Source of the DNA: Pseudofabraea citricarpa
Lineage: Eukaryota; Ascomycota; Leotiomycetes; Helotiales; Dermateaceae
NCBI GenBank assembly: GCA_029641185.1
Contig: JAPWGK010000026.1
Location: 62,001-126,000, forward strand
Length of the DNA stretch: 64,000 nucleotides
Direction: 5' to 3'
Shown here one piece after another: positions 12,510-23,927 of the stretch. The notes below the pieces were generated by a model. That model saw nothing but the letters and a program-made list of their open reading frames with translations, was not told the DNA's origin and did not search any database. The translations under genes and the position numbers were made by a program. How positions within the stretch are numbered: the first letter of the stretch is position 1; each line of letters starts with the position of its first letter.

Positions 12510-14484
12510 ATTGAAGAGTTTTGAAGAAGGCGTTGATGCACGAACATCTTCTTGTCAAGACTGGGGACTATCGATTTTATAAGACTACGATCGCTGGTGA
12601 TGAAATTGCGCCGCTTGGCTTATCTTTGTCGGCAGGGACAAGGTAGTACGATAACAAATGCTACTGATGAATGGCAAGTGTATACTCTGCAGGATGCTGT
12701 ACCTTGTTCCATATGTTCAGACAAGGCCAAAATCCAGTTTGTCTCCTCGAATGGAGTGGGCTCAGAGGATTGGAGAACCCAGAAGAGGCTTGGCATGCTA
12801 AAAAGTGCCAAATACTTTGCTCGCTACGGTCTGTAACGGGCCCGAACCCCCATGCAAGGATTCCTTGGGAAAGGAAATTTACGGAATTTTGGGGTTCTTA
12901 CCCTTGCTCCTCCAGAGTCCTCTGCCTCCACAGTTTGCTCTTGGGATTCTGTTCAGCGTCTGTGCGGGGCTATGCTCGTGGCATTTGGGGATCCTTGGAC
13001 TCCTCTGGAGCCTCCTCAGACCAAGAATTACGGGGGTAGAGATGACAGCTCTAGGGGCGAAGAGCGTAAGGTTGGTAGCGCCAAGATAATCACCGAGTCA
13101 CGTTCAGTGAAAGTTCTCGCTGACGTAACGCTGTCTTTGGTGTTTCTGGCGTAGCTCGTAATCTCCAAGAGCTAAGCCAAGGCGCATTAAAAGGCTCTCA
13201 TGGCATAATTCCATTATTGAGAGAAAGATATGATCAGTATAAGGTTTGGTTTCGCGAGATCTCCGGTTCTCACGACTTCCAAATTGTTGGCTTTCTGTCC
13301 AACGCCTGTTGTTGGGGCTGGATAAAATTACAAATCCTTTGCCGTGCCCCTTAAATCATTCGTTGCTCTAACAATACAGCTGTTCATTCAGCCTTGCGAG
13401 AGATTCAGGTCTAAGAGTAATCAAAAACAGTAAGATTTTTTGGCAACTTTATATGAGATCATGTTAGAATTCAGGAAAACATAGTTAAGCATAAGATTCA
13501 AACCAAGTCGTCACTCCTTAATGCAAAGTTGTTGTGCCCAAGCACAAACGAATCAGAGTTTCGCTTAAGAGCTTCTTTCTAGCATGTTTCTCGTGAAAAG
13601 GTTGAACCTTTCTCTTTAAACTTCGGTGTGCGCAAGTACTCTATCCTTAATTTGATTCAAGTATATTTTCAACACGAGAAACCAAGACAGGTGGGCTCTG
13701 TCTTCTGGCGCTTTGGCTGGAGGAACAAGAAGTAGTAGTGTTTACTTGTCCCGGTGCCATCTCTTCTCTGTTGGAAGACCTTCCGCAAAGAGGCATGATA
13801 GATTGAACACTCGGAGCCCAAGACAGCACGTGGCTTATTCTTGCCATCAAAAACATGTCAGCTGGCGATTAACACCGTTACCAAGTAAACTAGTCGGTTG
13901 CTCTATCCTGGTTTTATGGTGCAATGCCCCCCTCCGCCAATGCTGCCAATGCCCTCGAGTGCCAATGTCAAACCGGTCTAGCGCGGCATTGGCAGCCCGA
14001 AAGTATTCTGAGTCATATCCGCGTACTTCTCATCCCATAATATGCAATAAGCAACTCTAAGGTCCTATTATTAACGACAATGAAGTATATGATACTGAAG
14101 CATATGATAACAGTGATCTAGAATAATATGATTTTTTTTTGCAGCCGATCGCTTATGTAGTGAAAAACTGTAGGTAGATGTTATTCTTGCAGCTTAAGCA
14201 CTAAGATACATTCAAATCTGCCTGGTAAATATGCGGAGATGATTTGTGTTTCTTGGCCCACCCAAGAATACCCGACCCTTCGATCATCAACGTCCTTGAA
14301 GTCATCAGAATGTATGTACTTCAGAAGAATTTCTAAGATTTAGTTAGGTTCTTTTGATCGTAGTGAAAATTCGAAGCACACTCACAAGGTCAGTAACTCG
14401 CAAGATGTGCGAAACACACTTGCAAATAAATAAATAAACGCTCGCAACTCTCATTAACCTTTCTCAACTCAAAAGCATAACGCG
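12510..14484. other. Intergenic, between carbonic anhydrase and second AAA+ ATPase
   Basis: Nearly 2 kb without a gene I can support. Overlapping open frames in all three plus frames at 12671-13154 reflect a local GC-rich patch low in stop codons, not a recognisable protein. A second CCAATGC/GGCATTGG-rich cluster occurs at 13921-13992. The stretch could be decayed sequence from the duplication that produced the two modules. Confidence 0.5.
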
Positions 14485-17172
14485 CTATTTTTGCATACGA
14501 AACGCATCATTGCGACGCTCGTCACGTATTGCTCTCATAGCCTCGTCCTCGTCATGATGAGTTGAGTCAATGTATTTCTTGAACAACGTGGACATCTTCA
14601 CAACTCTTCTCAAATGCTCCGGCTTGAGAACAACAATCTCTTGCCCTTCTTGTCTCGCTTCATCCTTAGCCAGTGCAACTGCAGTCTGGAAAGCGTTCCG
14701 AATCTCCCTGCCGTTCCATTGGCACGCCTTCATATCTGGGTCTGTCATCTGATAGTAATAAATGTCGATTTCTATCTTGATGTTTTCTTCCCTCTCTAGC
14801 CGTTTGAAATTCTTTTGCCATATTTTCGTGCGCTGTTCTTCGTGCAAGAGCTCATAGTGAAAGGATACGTTGATTCGGGACATGAAAGCGTCGTCAAAAG
14901 ACCCCACGCGGTTCGTCGTAAGAAAAAGGATACCGCGAAAGTATTCGAGAGTACGAAGGAATACTACACAGTATTATTAGTAACTAAATTTTATGAACAG
15001 CTAAAGAAAGTATGAAGAAAGAAATCGGAAGGGGATTGATATTTACCAGATACTAAGCTGTTCCTCTGTAAACTTTCTGAGGTCCTTTGTTCAAGGTAGA
15101 CATCTGCTTCGTCGAGAAGGACAACCGCACCCCAACGTTCACCTAACTCGAAAAATCTTTTGAAATTGCTTTCAACCTCGGCTGCATTAATGCCCATGTC
15201 TCCACAGGTCAAAGGAAGCAGGGGTCGTCTGATTAAGTCTGCAACGCATTCTACCTTCGGTCAGTGATAGTAGGATATAATATCACTAAAACTCACCGGC
15301 TGTACACCTAATACATTTTGGTCAGCCGTTGATATTCGAGAATTAGTAAACCTCTTTACTTACGTCTTCCCCACTCCGGGAGACCCGTGAAGGAGAAATA
15401 CAAGACCTTCTCCTTTATCCTTGATAAAGTCTGTGCTCCAGGTTTGGACTTGATCTCGAGATTCTGCATAATTTCGCACTAGAGAAGCAATTGTATTTTT
15501 TATATCTGGCTCGAGAACCAAGTTTTCGAATGGCTGTGGCTCAATTTTTGGATCGGTCAATTGATCAATGTGGAGACATTCTGTGAATACGTTCAGATCA
15601 ATCAAATCTCTAATAGTACCTTCATTGAAATCTTACCCCAACGCCTTTCGTTAAGCGCATAGGCTCGTAGATAACGATCACATAAAAAGTAGAAGTGATC
15701 TGGTTTTTCTTCGTCCATCTCTTCCGGAATTTTGTATTCATATTCAAGAAATTTCGGGCTATAGTCAAGATCTTCAAGCCGCTGTTGACATGACTTGCAG
15801 GCACATCCATCGGCAGGCAAATCATTCCAATTATCGGGGTCAATTTCCCGTGGGAAGGGAGGACGGTTAACTTTACATAATTTCTCATAGGAGAAGAAAT
15901 CAATCATAACCTTTCCATTCAACTTGAAGCCAAAATATGCAGAACGAATTAGCAGTCTATCGACAACTTGTGTATTAAATAATATGACATTTGAGTACTT
16001 ACCGCGATACTAGAAGACTGTTGTGAATTTGTGTTAATCGAAATCTCATTTATTTCGAACAGGAGGTTCTGGCGTATTGTTAAGCCACTGTGATCCTTGT
16101 ACGAGGGTTTGCAAAGGCTTAAATATTTCTTGCCTCTTTCAATCAAGCAAGATCCAACGATAGAATCTTCAGGGTGGAATCTCCTCGGGAACGCTGGAAG
16201 TAACATTATTTCTTTGGTGCCATCGAAGACCGGGATATGTATCATTGTTGGCTGTGGCCGGACAGCTCCTTGTACGAAGCCTACATTCCAACAGTATAGC
16301 CGATAAGAAACGGGCTTATTTTCACCTGTGAAACCACCACTGAACTCTCCTACCACAACTGGTTGATATTCTTTCCCGCTGTTGAGACGAACATACAAAT
16401 CTTCTCCTGGTTTGAAGAACAACCAAAGATACTCAAAAGATGCCACTGGCGTAGGTCGACGATGGCCTTCTAGTTCCAATTGTAGACGCTTGCCCAACGT
16501 GTCGTCCAAAAATCTTAGTAGCACATCAATATGCTCATTTGTGTTTTTTACATACTCTTCGTCGTGTCCGTCAGGTTGGTTGTCTTTGTAGGCCTTTATA
16601 TCTTCAAGGTAATGTATTAGAGGCTCGTAAGGGGCTTTTATAACAACAGGATTCTTCCGTAAATTGAGCGTGGGGTAGTATAGAATTACTTCTCTTAGAG
16701 CATTGATAAGATAGATGGAATGAATTTTCATAACGGTTTCCCTACCAATCATGATGTTTTGTTGATTGTGTAGACCTGAGCCAGCCAACTTTGTTCGACT
16801 AATTCTTGTCGTAAGAATTTCGAGCACGGTTTGGGTAGTTAGGCCAGCTGCGGTATCATCTGGAGTAAAATCGATTGGGTGGGTGGATTCCTTTTTGGCC
16901 AGAATCTCCCCGTCATCGTCCTTGTGAAGATATCGATACAAGATAGCAGCTGGAGATGATGAATTTTGAGTTTCAGTGCCAGCTATCGGACCAAGAGTAC
17001 GCTGGTCAATCTCCCCCGAACGCATTGCTTCTGTGTGATTGACGATATTATCTCCCTTGACTCTAGAAGTGCCACTTTCCACTAATGCTTGCAGACTATT
17101 TTCATGCTGCATACCTTGGATTGTAGGCTGGCATTTCATCAGAATATCCCCTCGATTGGAAGATGAAAACAT
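14485..17172 (-). CDS. AAA+ ATPase with DUF7025-like N-terminal region, module copy 2
   Basis: Predicted 788-residue paralogue of the ATPase at 4500-7006, alignable over nearly its whole length. Six exons close in frame: 17172-16003, 15922-15637, 15580-15364, 15307-15297, 15250-15047 and 14963-14485. The fourth exon is only 11 nt. The intron before it splits the Thr codon of Walker A HGSPGVGKT (550-558), and the exon restores KTCTAECVAD against KSRTAECVAE in the paralogue. Walker B LLDEAD (606-611), the TTNR sensor and the NGREIRNAFQTAVALAKDEA lid segment are intact. The region near 15636 first looks frameshifted, but a 56-bp intron ending in TTCACAG restores RRWECLHIDQLTD against RRWEIIDIEGITD, so I regard the gene as functional. 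It is head-to-head with another DUF7708-like gene. The end of exon 1, just before the intron at 15923-16002, is the least certain part. Confidence 0.87.
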
Positions 17173-17553
17173 ACTGATGTGATGGCTCTTTGTTCTGGCA
17201 CTTCTGAAACCTTCTCTTTTTGGAGATCAAACATATTCAGTGTTTCTTAACGTCATAAAACCTCATTACTCATGAAGTTTTGCTTGGAAAGTGTGGGGAA
17301 AAATGGGGTTGATGTACTATCTTGAGGTTCCATAGCAGACAAATGATAAGCAGCCGCACTATGCGGTATCCAGGCTTCAGTTTGCTATATGCTCATGGCA
17401 TTGGGTAGCATCCGCAGGGTACTCACATCTGCAGCCTCATTTACCTTTGCCAGTTGAGGCTCGGCAGGGTTGAGGTGTAGTGGGTGGAAATCTAATTTGT
17501 CGGGATAGCAGAGGCGTCCGCCATGACAACTGTCAATATTGTGATTGGTGATC
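17173..17553. promoter_or_regulatory. Shared divergent promoter region, module copy 2
   Basis: A 381-bp gap separates the two divergent start codons, or 624 bp if the DUF7708-like gene starts at 17797. No individual element is clear. It is the counterpart of the 706-bp region of the first module, although I see no obvious sequence similarity between the two. Confidence 0.45.
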
Positions 17554-19942
17554 ATGGAAGATTCGGTGAGCGAAAGAGAACGGTGCTGCCTAACATGTAC
17601 CACGAGAAGTTGTTCGGCCAGTGAAACATGGTGGCGCTTACAATATACCCTGCCGCTACCTGATCTGCAAGTGACAGCTGAACCTGATCACGAGAAGCTA
17701 CCTTTTCCGAGCAAAATTTATCCAAAAGACAGAATTGACAGTTTCGTTTCATCTTCGAAAACCGCCGTAGCAGCGGTTTGCAGCTACACAAGTGCCATGG
17801 AAACCAATCAGGTCACTAAATTATCAGGTCCGCAAGAAAACAAGATCTTCGCCGGGAATACCACCGAGGTAACCAATGCCCAGAGCACTCGACCACATCC
17901 CTCTTTGTCTGTGTCAGAGTGGAACGGTTTGTATGAAGATGTAACTTACACAAGGTAGAATTTCAAATGTATTAATATGTAGGGTTATTCAATAACATGT
18001 GAGATAGCTCCCCTTGGAAGATAGACGTCAATATTCAAAGTAATCTGTTGTCCCAAGCTTGGGAAGACTTTCTAGTTTCCTCAAAGGACAAGAACAGCGA
18101 GCTTTACATCAAACGCAATCGATTTTCGACCATTGATATCGACTCTTTCGACGACCTCTACAAAACCATTTCAACTGCCAAAGCAAATTGTAAAAACGGA
18201 AAATTACAACAGTACTTTGACAAGTTCTGTAGCGCCGTCGATTCGCATTCATATATATTTAGTTTGATACCCAGTCAAAATCAATACTGCTCTATTTTTT
18301 GTAATCTGGCTAAAGCATTAGTAAAGGCAAAGTACTTGGGACTCCTATTCTGGGTCTTTCTAATTAATCTACATAGGGGTCGACAAATAATCAGGAAATA
18401 TTTGAGCTTATTCCAAGAGACCTCAGAGAGATTGCGGATGATATCCGGACATGTATAGAGCAGGTGCAACTCTTTTCTACTGTAGCTTTGCAGAATCAGA
18501 TTTGCCGTCTTTACGTCATTGTATTCGCTTTTCTTCACAAAGTTTTAGAATGGTATGAACAGTCATCTTTAAAAAGAGCTTTCCGAAGCCTTGACCAAAA
18601 GCACTACAAAGAAGCGTTTGGAGAGACAAAGGCCGAGATAAAGAGGATTATTGCGCTCGTTCATACAACAGGAGAGATAGGGCATCAAGCCGAAACGAGG
18701 GTGATTCATGCAGAGACAAGAGATCTAAAAGATATTCTTGGACAAGTACAAATAGGCGTGCAGTCGATACTTAGAAACCAAACCGCGTCTCTTGACCAAT
18801 GGCGCGGATGGATAGAGTACCAGGAAAGTATAGATCCAAGGCATGTTGGAAACACTATAGGCATTCAACTAGGACTTCCAGTCACAGAGAGTGAATCAGG
18901 CATTTCCAGATTTGAAACTGAATCATCAACGGACAAATCCCCTGGTGATTCAGAGTATACAGTCAACACTAGTGACTGGAGAGACGATACTGTTAAAAAA
19001 GACGAAGTCGCGGAAACAGGTCTATCTTTGATCAACAAACATTCTGAAAATACCGTCGATACCAAAATCGAACACGAATTTGATAATCCAGTGGAAGATA
19101 TCCGTAAGTTGCTTGCTCGAGCCGTCTTTATAAAAGTTTGAACTAAGAAAAGACAAGATCAAGAATCTATGGATACAAGCTACCAGAATCATGAGTACTT
19201 GACTCGTTTAGAATCTTACATGATGTCAACAGTTGATCCTTCGTCAAATATTCCCAGCATGCCATATTTTGCAGAAAATATGGTTGTGTATGCCTTGCAG
19301 AAGTGGAGCGTACTCGAGAAATCTGAGGTATTATGGATCGTGGGCGACCAAGAACACGCCTATCCGTCTTCGGCATCGATGATTACCGCAAGTGTGATCA
19401 AATGCGCCCAGGAATCTCGCATTCCTCTGCTTTACATATTCTGTGAATGGCCAAACAGAAACGAGGAGAAAGTGCTCATCAACATGCTCTATTCGTTGAT
19501 CCATCAACTTGTCAAAATTATTTCAGATCAAGGCAATACTGTCCTTGATCTGGGCTCGCTGGGAATAAACTTCCTTGATGGTTCATTTCGAACATGGAAT
19601 GAAGCCTTATCAATTTTTTCTACACTACTCGACAAATCATCCTCGCCACTTTTTATCTTGATGGATGGAATAGACCACATAAATCCGCTGAGTACTGGCA
19701 AGCTAAAAATTGAAAGCATTCTGGAGCTGCTAGAGGCCTTCGTTACAGCGAGCGAGCATGGGCGTAATAAGAAGATTTTCAAGGTTCTGTTCACAACTAC
19801 CGGAAATTATGCACCCCTGAATAAGTTGTCGGTTAAAAGACTTAAAAAGATCAAGGCATCTACAAAGGGCATGAAATCTTATCCGGCAAGACCGCGCTCT
19901 GGGTGGATGCAGATAAAAGTATTTGTAGGGTCTACAAATTAG
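17554..19942 (+). CDS. DUF7708-like protein with degenerate NTPase-like C-terminus, module copy 2
   Basis: Predicted 730-residue paralogue of the protein at 7713-9988. Exons are 17554-17954, 18041-18320, 18377-19103 and 19158-19942. The start is uncertain: the Met at 17797 (METNQVTKLSG) would remove a poorly conserved, Cys-rich leader of 81 residues. The DUF7708-like hallmark appears as SQNQYCSIFCNLAKAL, followed by the helical stretch ending LEWYEQSS. The middle is acidic and Ser/Thr-rich. The C-terminal part mirrors copy 1: LWIVGDQEHAYPSSAS where a Walker A would sit, LFILMDGIDHINP as a Walker-B-like strand and FTTTG near the end. The first and last introns have the same phases (2 and 1) and relative positions as in copy 1, supporting common descent by duplication. 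The 18321-18376 intron lies inside the domain and is the least certain. Function unknown. Confidence 0.8.
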
Positions 19943-20471
19943 TTAGCAGAGGCTTCTTATTTCTATGATTATCTAGTTTTAGGGCATATGGGCTAGGAAT
20001 ATATACAATATTATCTTTATAATCCTAAATTCTAAGACGGGTTTTAATATTCATCTAACGCTTGACAACGTTATTAAAGCTGGTCTATTGCTACATCAGG
20101 TTGAGTTCAACCAATAGTATGCTAATTTTGTTCCAAAAACCAAAAGTTATGATAGCAATGCCTCTCAGATTTAAGATGATCATAATTTCTAGGTCGGAAT
20201 CCTCTTCTTAACTTAAATAATTTCACGCCTCACAGACAATATCAAGTACATGCAAGCGAAGACAATAACCGAGCCCAAGTTTTAATTGAGCCGACCCCGA
20301 GAATATGTCTCCGAGTAAGGCGGACACCAAATATACATCACCGACTCTGGCATATTTCAGAATGAATTTGACATAAAAGAATTCAAAAAAGCGCACAGAA
20401 CCAACGAGTGATAAAGTATTCAAATTCCCATTGCGGGACCCTTGTATTTAATAACCCTGCTTGCAAAACGG
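19943..20471. other. Intergenic, convergent ends
   Basis: AT-rich spacer holding the 3' flanks of the second DUF7708-like gene and of the EthD-like gene. The minus frame at 20223-20423 is not a recognisable protein. Confidence 0.6.
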
Positions 20472-20873
20472 CTATGGTCCACTTGCCACAGGCTGACACT
20501 TCATAAACATCGGCCCTTCCGTGCTAAAGTTCGGTACGTCCGCAAACACCATCTTCCCCTCCTCGCTCGCAGGTAGCGAGTTGAATGCCTCCTCGCTGGT
20601 CCATACTACGTGTGCCTCTATGCCGAATGGTGCATCCGTAGGAAGTTTGAACACCTCCCACGATAACAAGGTAGTTGGGAAAAGCTTCGCCAGCAAAGGC
20701 ATGTGTACTTTGACGTAGTGATCAACATCGAAGACGGCGCCCTGTGGGAAGAGAATCTAGATTTTGTTCTTTAGCATATACGCAGTAGTAACTTGTACGT
20801 GACTTCGAGGACAGAGGAAATGGGGTTAACATATGTAAGAACAGGTTACACGAACCGTATATGTGACAGTCAT
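20472..20873 (-). CDS. Small EthD-domain protein
   Basis: Predicted 97-residue dimeric ferredoxin-like fold protein of the EthD family, named after a protein required for ethyl-tert-butyl-ether degradation. Many fungal members have no known substrate. Exon 2 (20741-20472) is clear: FDVDHYVKVHMPLLAK is the EthD-type entry motif, and the Phe- and Pro-rich C-terminus (NFSTEGPMFM) is typical of members of about 100 residues. The proposed first exon (20873-20850, MTVTYTVR) joins across a 108-bp intron with a GTAACC donor; its boundaries are less certain. No signal peptide, so cytosolic. It is divergent from the DJ-1-like gene across 1 kb. Monooxygenase-like or decarboxylase roles cannot be told from sequence. 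Confidence 0.72.
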
Positions 20874-21874
20874 TCTGTTATTTGGCTGGATGATGGTAGA
20901 TGCTTGAATGGAGTGATATTTTTATTGTGCTGGGGGAAAGAAGGTCATACAGGTACAGTACTAATAGATCTTGACAAAGTTTAACAAGCTATAAAAGAGC
21001 TCAGAGAAAACTCTTAAACGAAAACAAAATACGAGTCTCGTCCTAAGATCCACAAAACTTGGCTATCGAATACATGCTACCAGATGAGCGTTTAACCTTA
21101 ATTTTTAGCCTAGACATTGCCATTGGTCTCTGTTTTACATGCTTTGGGTTCTGCTAGCCATCGTATCATCGAAGCTCAAGCTAGTGTTAGTGTCGTTCGA
21201 TAACCATATCAGATTAGGAAGCGGTCTGGATACTCTTCCCCCTATTACCTCGTACTCATAAGGAGGCTACTCCTTGTTTTGACGTTTACTCTCGCTAAAA
21301 ATGAAACGGAGGTAACGGAGGTAACGGATGGCGAAATATGAACAAGCCCGAATATTAAAGGCCGAGACGTCCGAACGGGGAAGAGAGTACAATTTGTAAT
21401 TTCAAAGTACAGTATTATAAGGCCCGCATGAAAAGCTAATTCATTCGGCGATTAACATCAAAGATCAGGGGATAAAATACTCTTCATATGAATGTTAGGA
21501 CATAAGGGGAGAGTCTCGTCGGATTTTAGGTTGATAAGGTAATGAATGACAAGGAATACTTTGGATCAGAGTTCGATTTCTGAGTACTAGAGACTCGAAA
21601 GTTTGAGCTAGAATGCTGAAACCTGATACAAGGTATTGAGCGATAACAATGAGGCGGTACTCGGCCAGCCAAAGGAAAGTTGCATTCAGCTTATGTTAGG
21701 TACCTATGTGATAAGAGCAAAGAGTTAACACTGACGTCGAAAATTATTTAAACTCGCCCAGCCGCTGCACAATGTCTTCCCACAGAAAATCGAAGTTTCT
21801 TGAAGTTTTTATCAAATTTGAATTGCCAGATCAACTTATTTATCATCACTTGCTTTGAAACTCAACATAATAGA
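20874..21874. other. Divergent intergenic region (EthD-like / DJ-1-like)
   Basis: One kilobase between two divergent starts. A short direct repeat GGAGGTAAC occurs twice at 21308-21325. No gene seen. Confidence 0.55.
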
Positions 21875-22696
21875 ATGGCTCCTAAATTGCTTGTGGTTCT
21901 CACCTCAGCTGACAAGTTCCCGAGCGGAAAACCCACTGGTTGGTATGTGGTAAGTAACCCATTACCTCAAGTGCGTTCTGTGCTAACAATGCCACTTCAA
22001 ACGGGTAGCCAGAGTTCGCGCATCCATACCATGTGCTCGCTCCCCATGTCGAAATTACGGTCGCTTCACCAGCAGGTGGGAGAACGCCTCAAGATCCTAT
22101 CTCTGTAGAAGCATGGAAGGACGACGAAATCAGCATGAATTTCTTGAAAAACCAGATGTCGCTGTATAATAATACCCAAAAGTTATCGAACTTTCTTGGC
22201 AAAGCTGAAGAATTTGATGCTATATTCTACGTTGGTGGCCAAGGCCGTACGTAACCTCTACTTTCTATATCTCCAATTAGAGCATTTGAATAGCCAGTCA
22301 ATTATAGCAATGTTTGATCTTGCCAAAGATGGAGTGTCTCACAAGATCATCAACGAGTTTTCAGATGCAGGAAAAATCGTGTCTGCTGTTTGTCACGGCC
22401 CGGCGGCTCTTGCATTCGTCAACAAACCTGATGGCACCCCATTCCTCTCTGGTGCAAAGGTTACCGGATTCTCAAACAGCGAAGAGGATGAATCTGGAAC
22501 CACTTCGGAAATGCCATTTTTGTTAGAGACTGAGCTGAATAAGGCCAGTAATGGTGGATACCAGAAGGCAGCAGAAAATTGGGGAAAGCACATCGTAGTA
22601 GACCGTGATGGAAAATTGATTACGGGACAAAATCCTGTAAGTGCCACAGGGGTTGGGGAAGCACTTCTGAAAGCACTTCTTTTTACTCAAGCTTAA
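21875..22696 (+). CDS. DJ-1/PfpI superfamily protein, Hsp31-like
   Basis: Predicted 233-residue cytosolic protein of the Hsp31 branch of the DJ-1/PfpI superfamily. Members of this branch act as glutathione-independent glyoxalase (methylglyoxal to lactate) and as stress chaperones. Exons are 21875-21949, 22009-22246 and 22308-22696. The catalytic triad is visible: Glu27 in PEFAHPY, and Cys133-His134 in the nucleophile elbow SAVCHGPAAL. The segment YVGGQGPMFDLAKD carries the conserved glycines, its Pro codon being split by the second intron. GWYVPEFAHPYHVL at the start is the Hsp31 signature that distinguishes it from short DJ-1 proteins, and length matches yeast Hsp31 (237 residues). Everything needed for activity appears present. 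No targeting signal. Expression under oxidative or carbonyl stress is usual for the family; nothing in the upstream sequence confirms it here. Confidence 0.93.
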
Positions 22697-23927
22697 GACA
22701 CTATGTATGTGGAATTGCATGGAATGAAAATCCATGTACAACATTTGAATGTAGCGGAGAAATATTTAAATTCGATCGCAGATTCAAACTCTTGATGCGA
22801 CGATAATATTTAAACCTCCCAGTGGTTCATGTCCGTTTTCCAGTAGCTGAATGCCTTCATGTATGTCCGACACAGCGATAATTTTTGGAGTTTATCGACT
22901 GGAAAACTAACACCCACCTTTTATTTTTGTCCGAGCGTGACACTATCTATCAGTAAGCTCCATGAACTATTAGTGTATAGAAGGATGCGTGAAGTAGTAC
23001 AAATTGGCGTGGTTCTTTCATTCGGTATCTGACCAAGCTTTTACGCTACTGTGCTCTGCTGACGCGCTAAAATAGGGTTCAGTTCCTGGGCCTTGAATTT
23101 ATGCTGAAAACCATGTTGGAGAATTATGAACCATCTACCCCGAATCCAAGATGTTAATAACCGTAAATATCAAAGTCACAAGAGATTGATAGCCGCACGG
23201 TCCAACAAGTTTGTATGAGACGAACAAGGTACATTCTATAGATATATTCAGATTGAGCACTGTCGCTTACGACCGGATATGCTCGTTTACAGATGCCTGG
23301 ATACCATGATCTGGCTACTTGTGATAGTCTGGGAAAGTTTCCTTGGAACTTCTTGTACAGAGATATTCTTAAATTGAAATTTTATGCTGAAGAAGAGTTT
23401 CATTATCCAATTCTACCAAAGGTAGGTTGCTTATTATATCAGAACATAATTGTTTGATTTTGTGAATCTATTATTAAGAATGAGTGACCCATCTGTCTTT
23501 TTTAAGCGATGTTAGCCTCTCGCTCAAGTATTAATCCCCAGTTCACATCTAAGGGATAAATAAATTATGCCTGCACTTCGGCGTCACCGTGGGCATCTTC
23601 TTGGATTATGCATTAAGTGAATCTGTATTGTATAATAATGGCAGTTCCTCATTGTCTCACCGCTTTCAACGTGTACTCATTCTTGTGAGTTGTGCATGGG
23701 ATTCGGAAGTGGAAACCTATCCCCGGAGCCAAGACCCGGCATAACGTCTGCAAGTGGTTCGATTATCAGAACGTGCGTCCACTTCCCTATTTAGTGATGA
23801 GCTGCGTAAAACCTTAGTGGATCAGCTGATCATCTGCTGTGTAAAATCTCAAGAGCGCTCAAAATACAATATCTTTTCACAAGCAGTAGCTGACAATTTA
23901 TATCTGTCATATTACCATCAAGTTACA
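22697..23927. other. Intergenic, upstream of the methyltransferase
   Basis: About 1.2 kb without a gene. The open frame starting at 23754 runs into the methyltransferase first exon and is probably its leader. Confidence 0.55.

Noticed and set aside
12671..13154. Three overlapping plus-strand open frames
   Set aside because: All three frames are open at once in a GC-rich patch and none resembles a protein family, which is what composition alone produces.
15581..15636. Apparent frameshift in the second AAA+ ATPase, or a 29-bp intron, suggesting a pseudogene
   Set aside because: A 56-bp intron with donor GTAAGA and acceptor TTCACAG restores full alignment with the first paralogue, so no lesion is needed.
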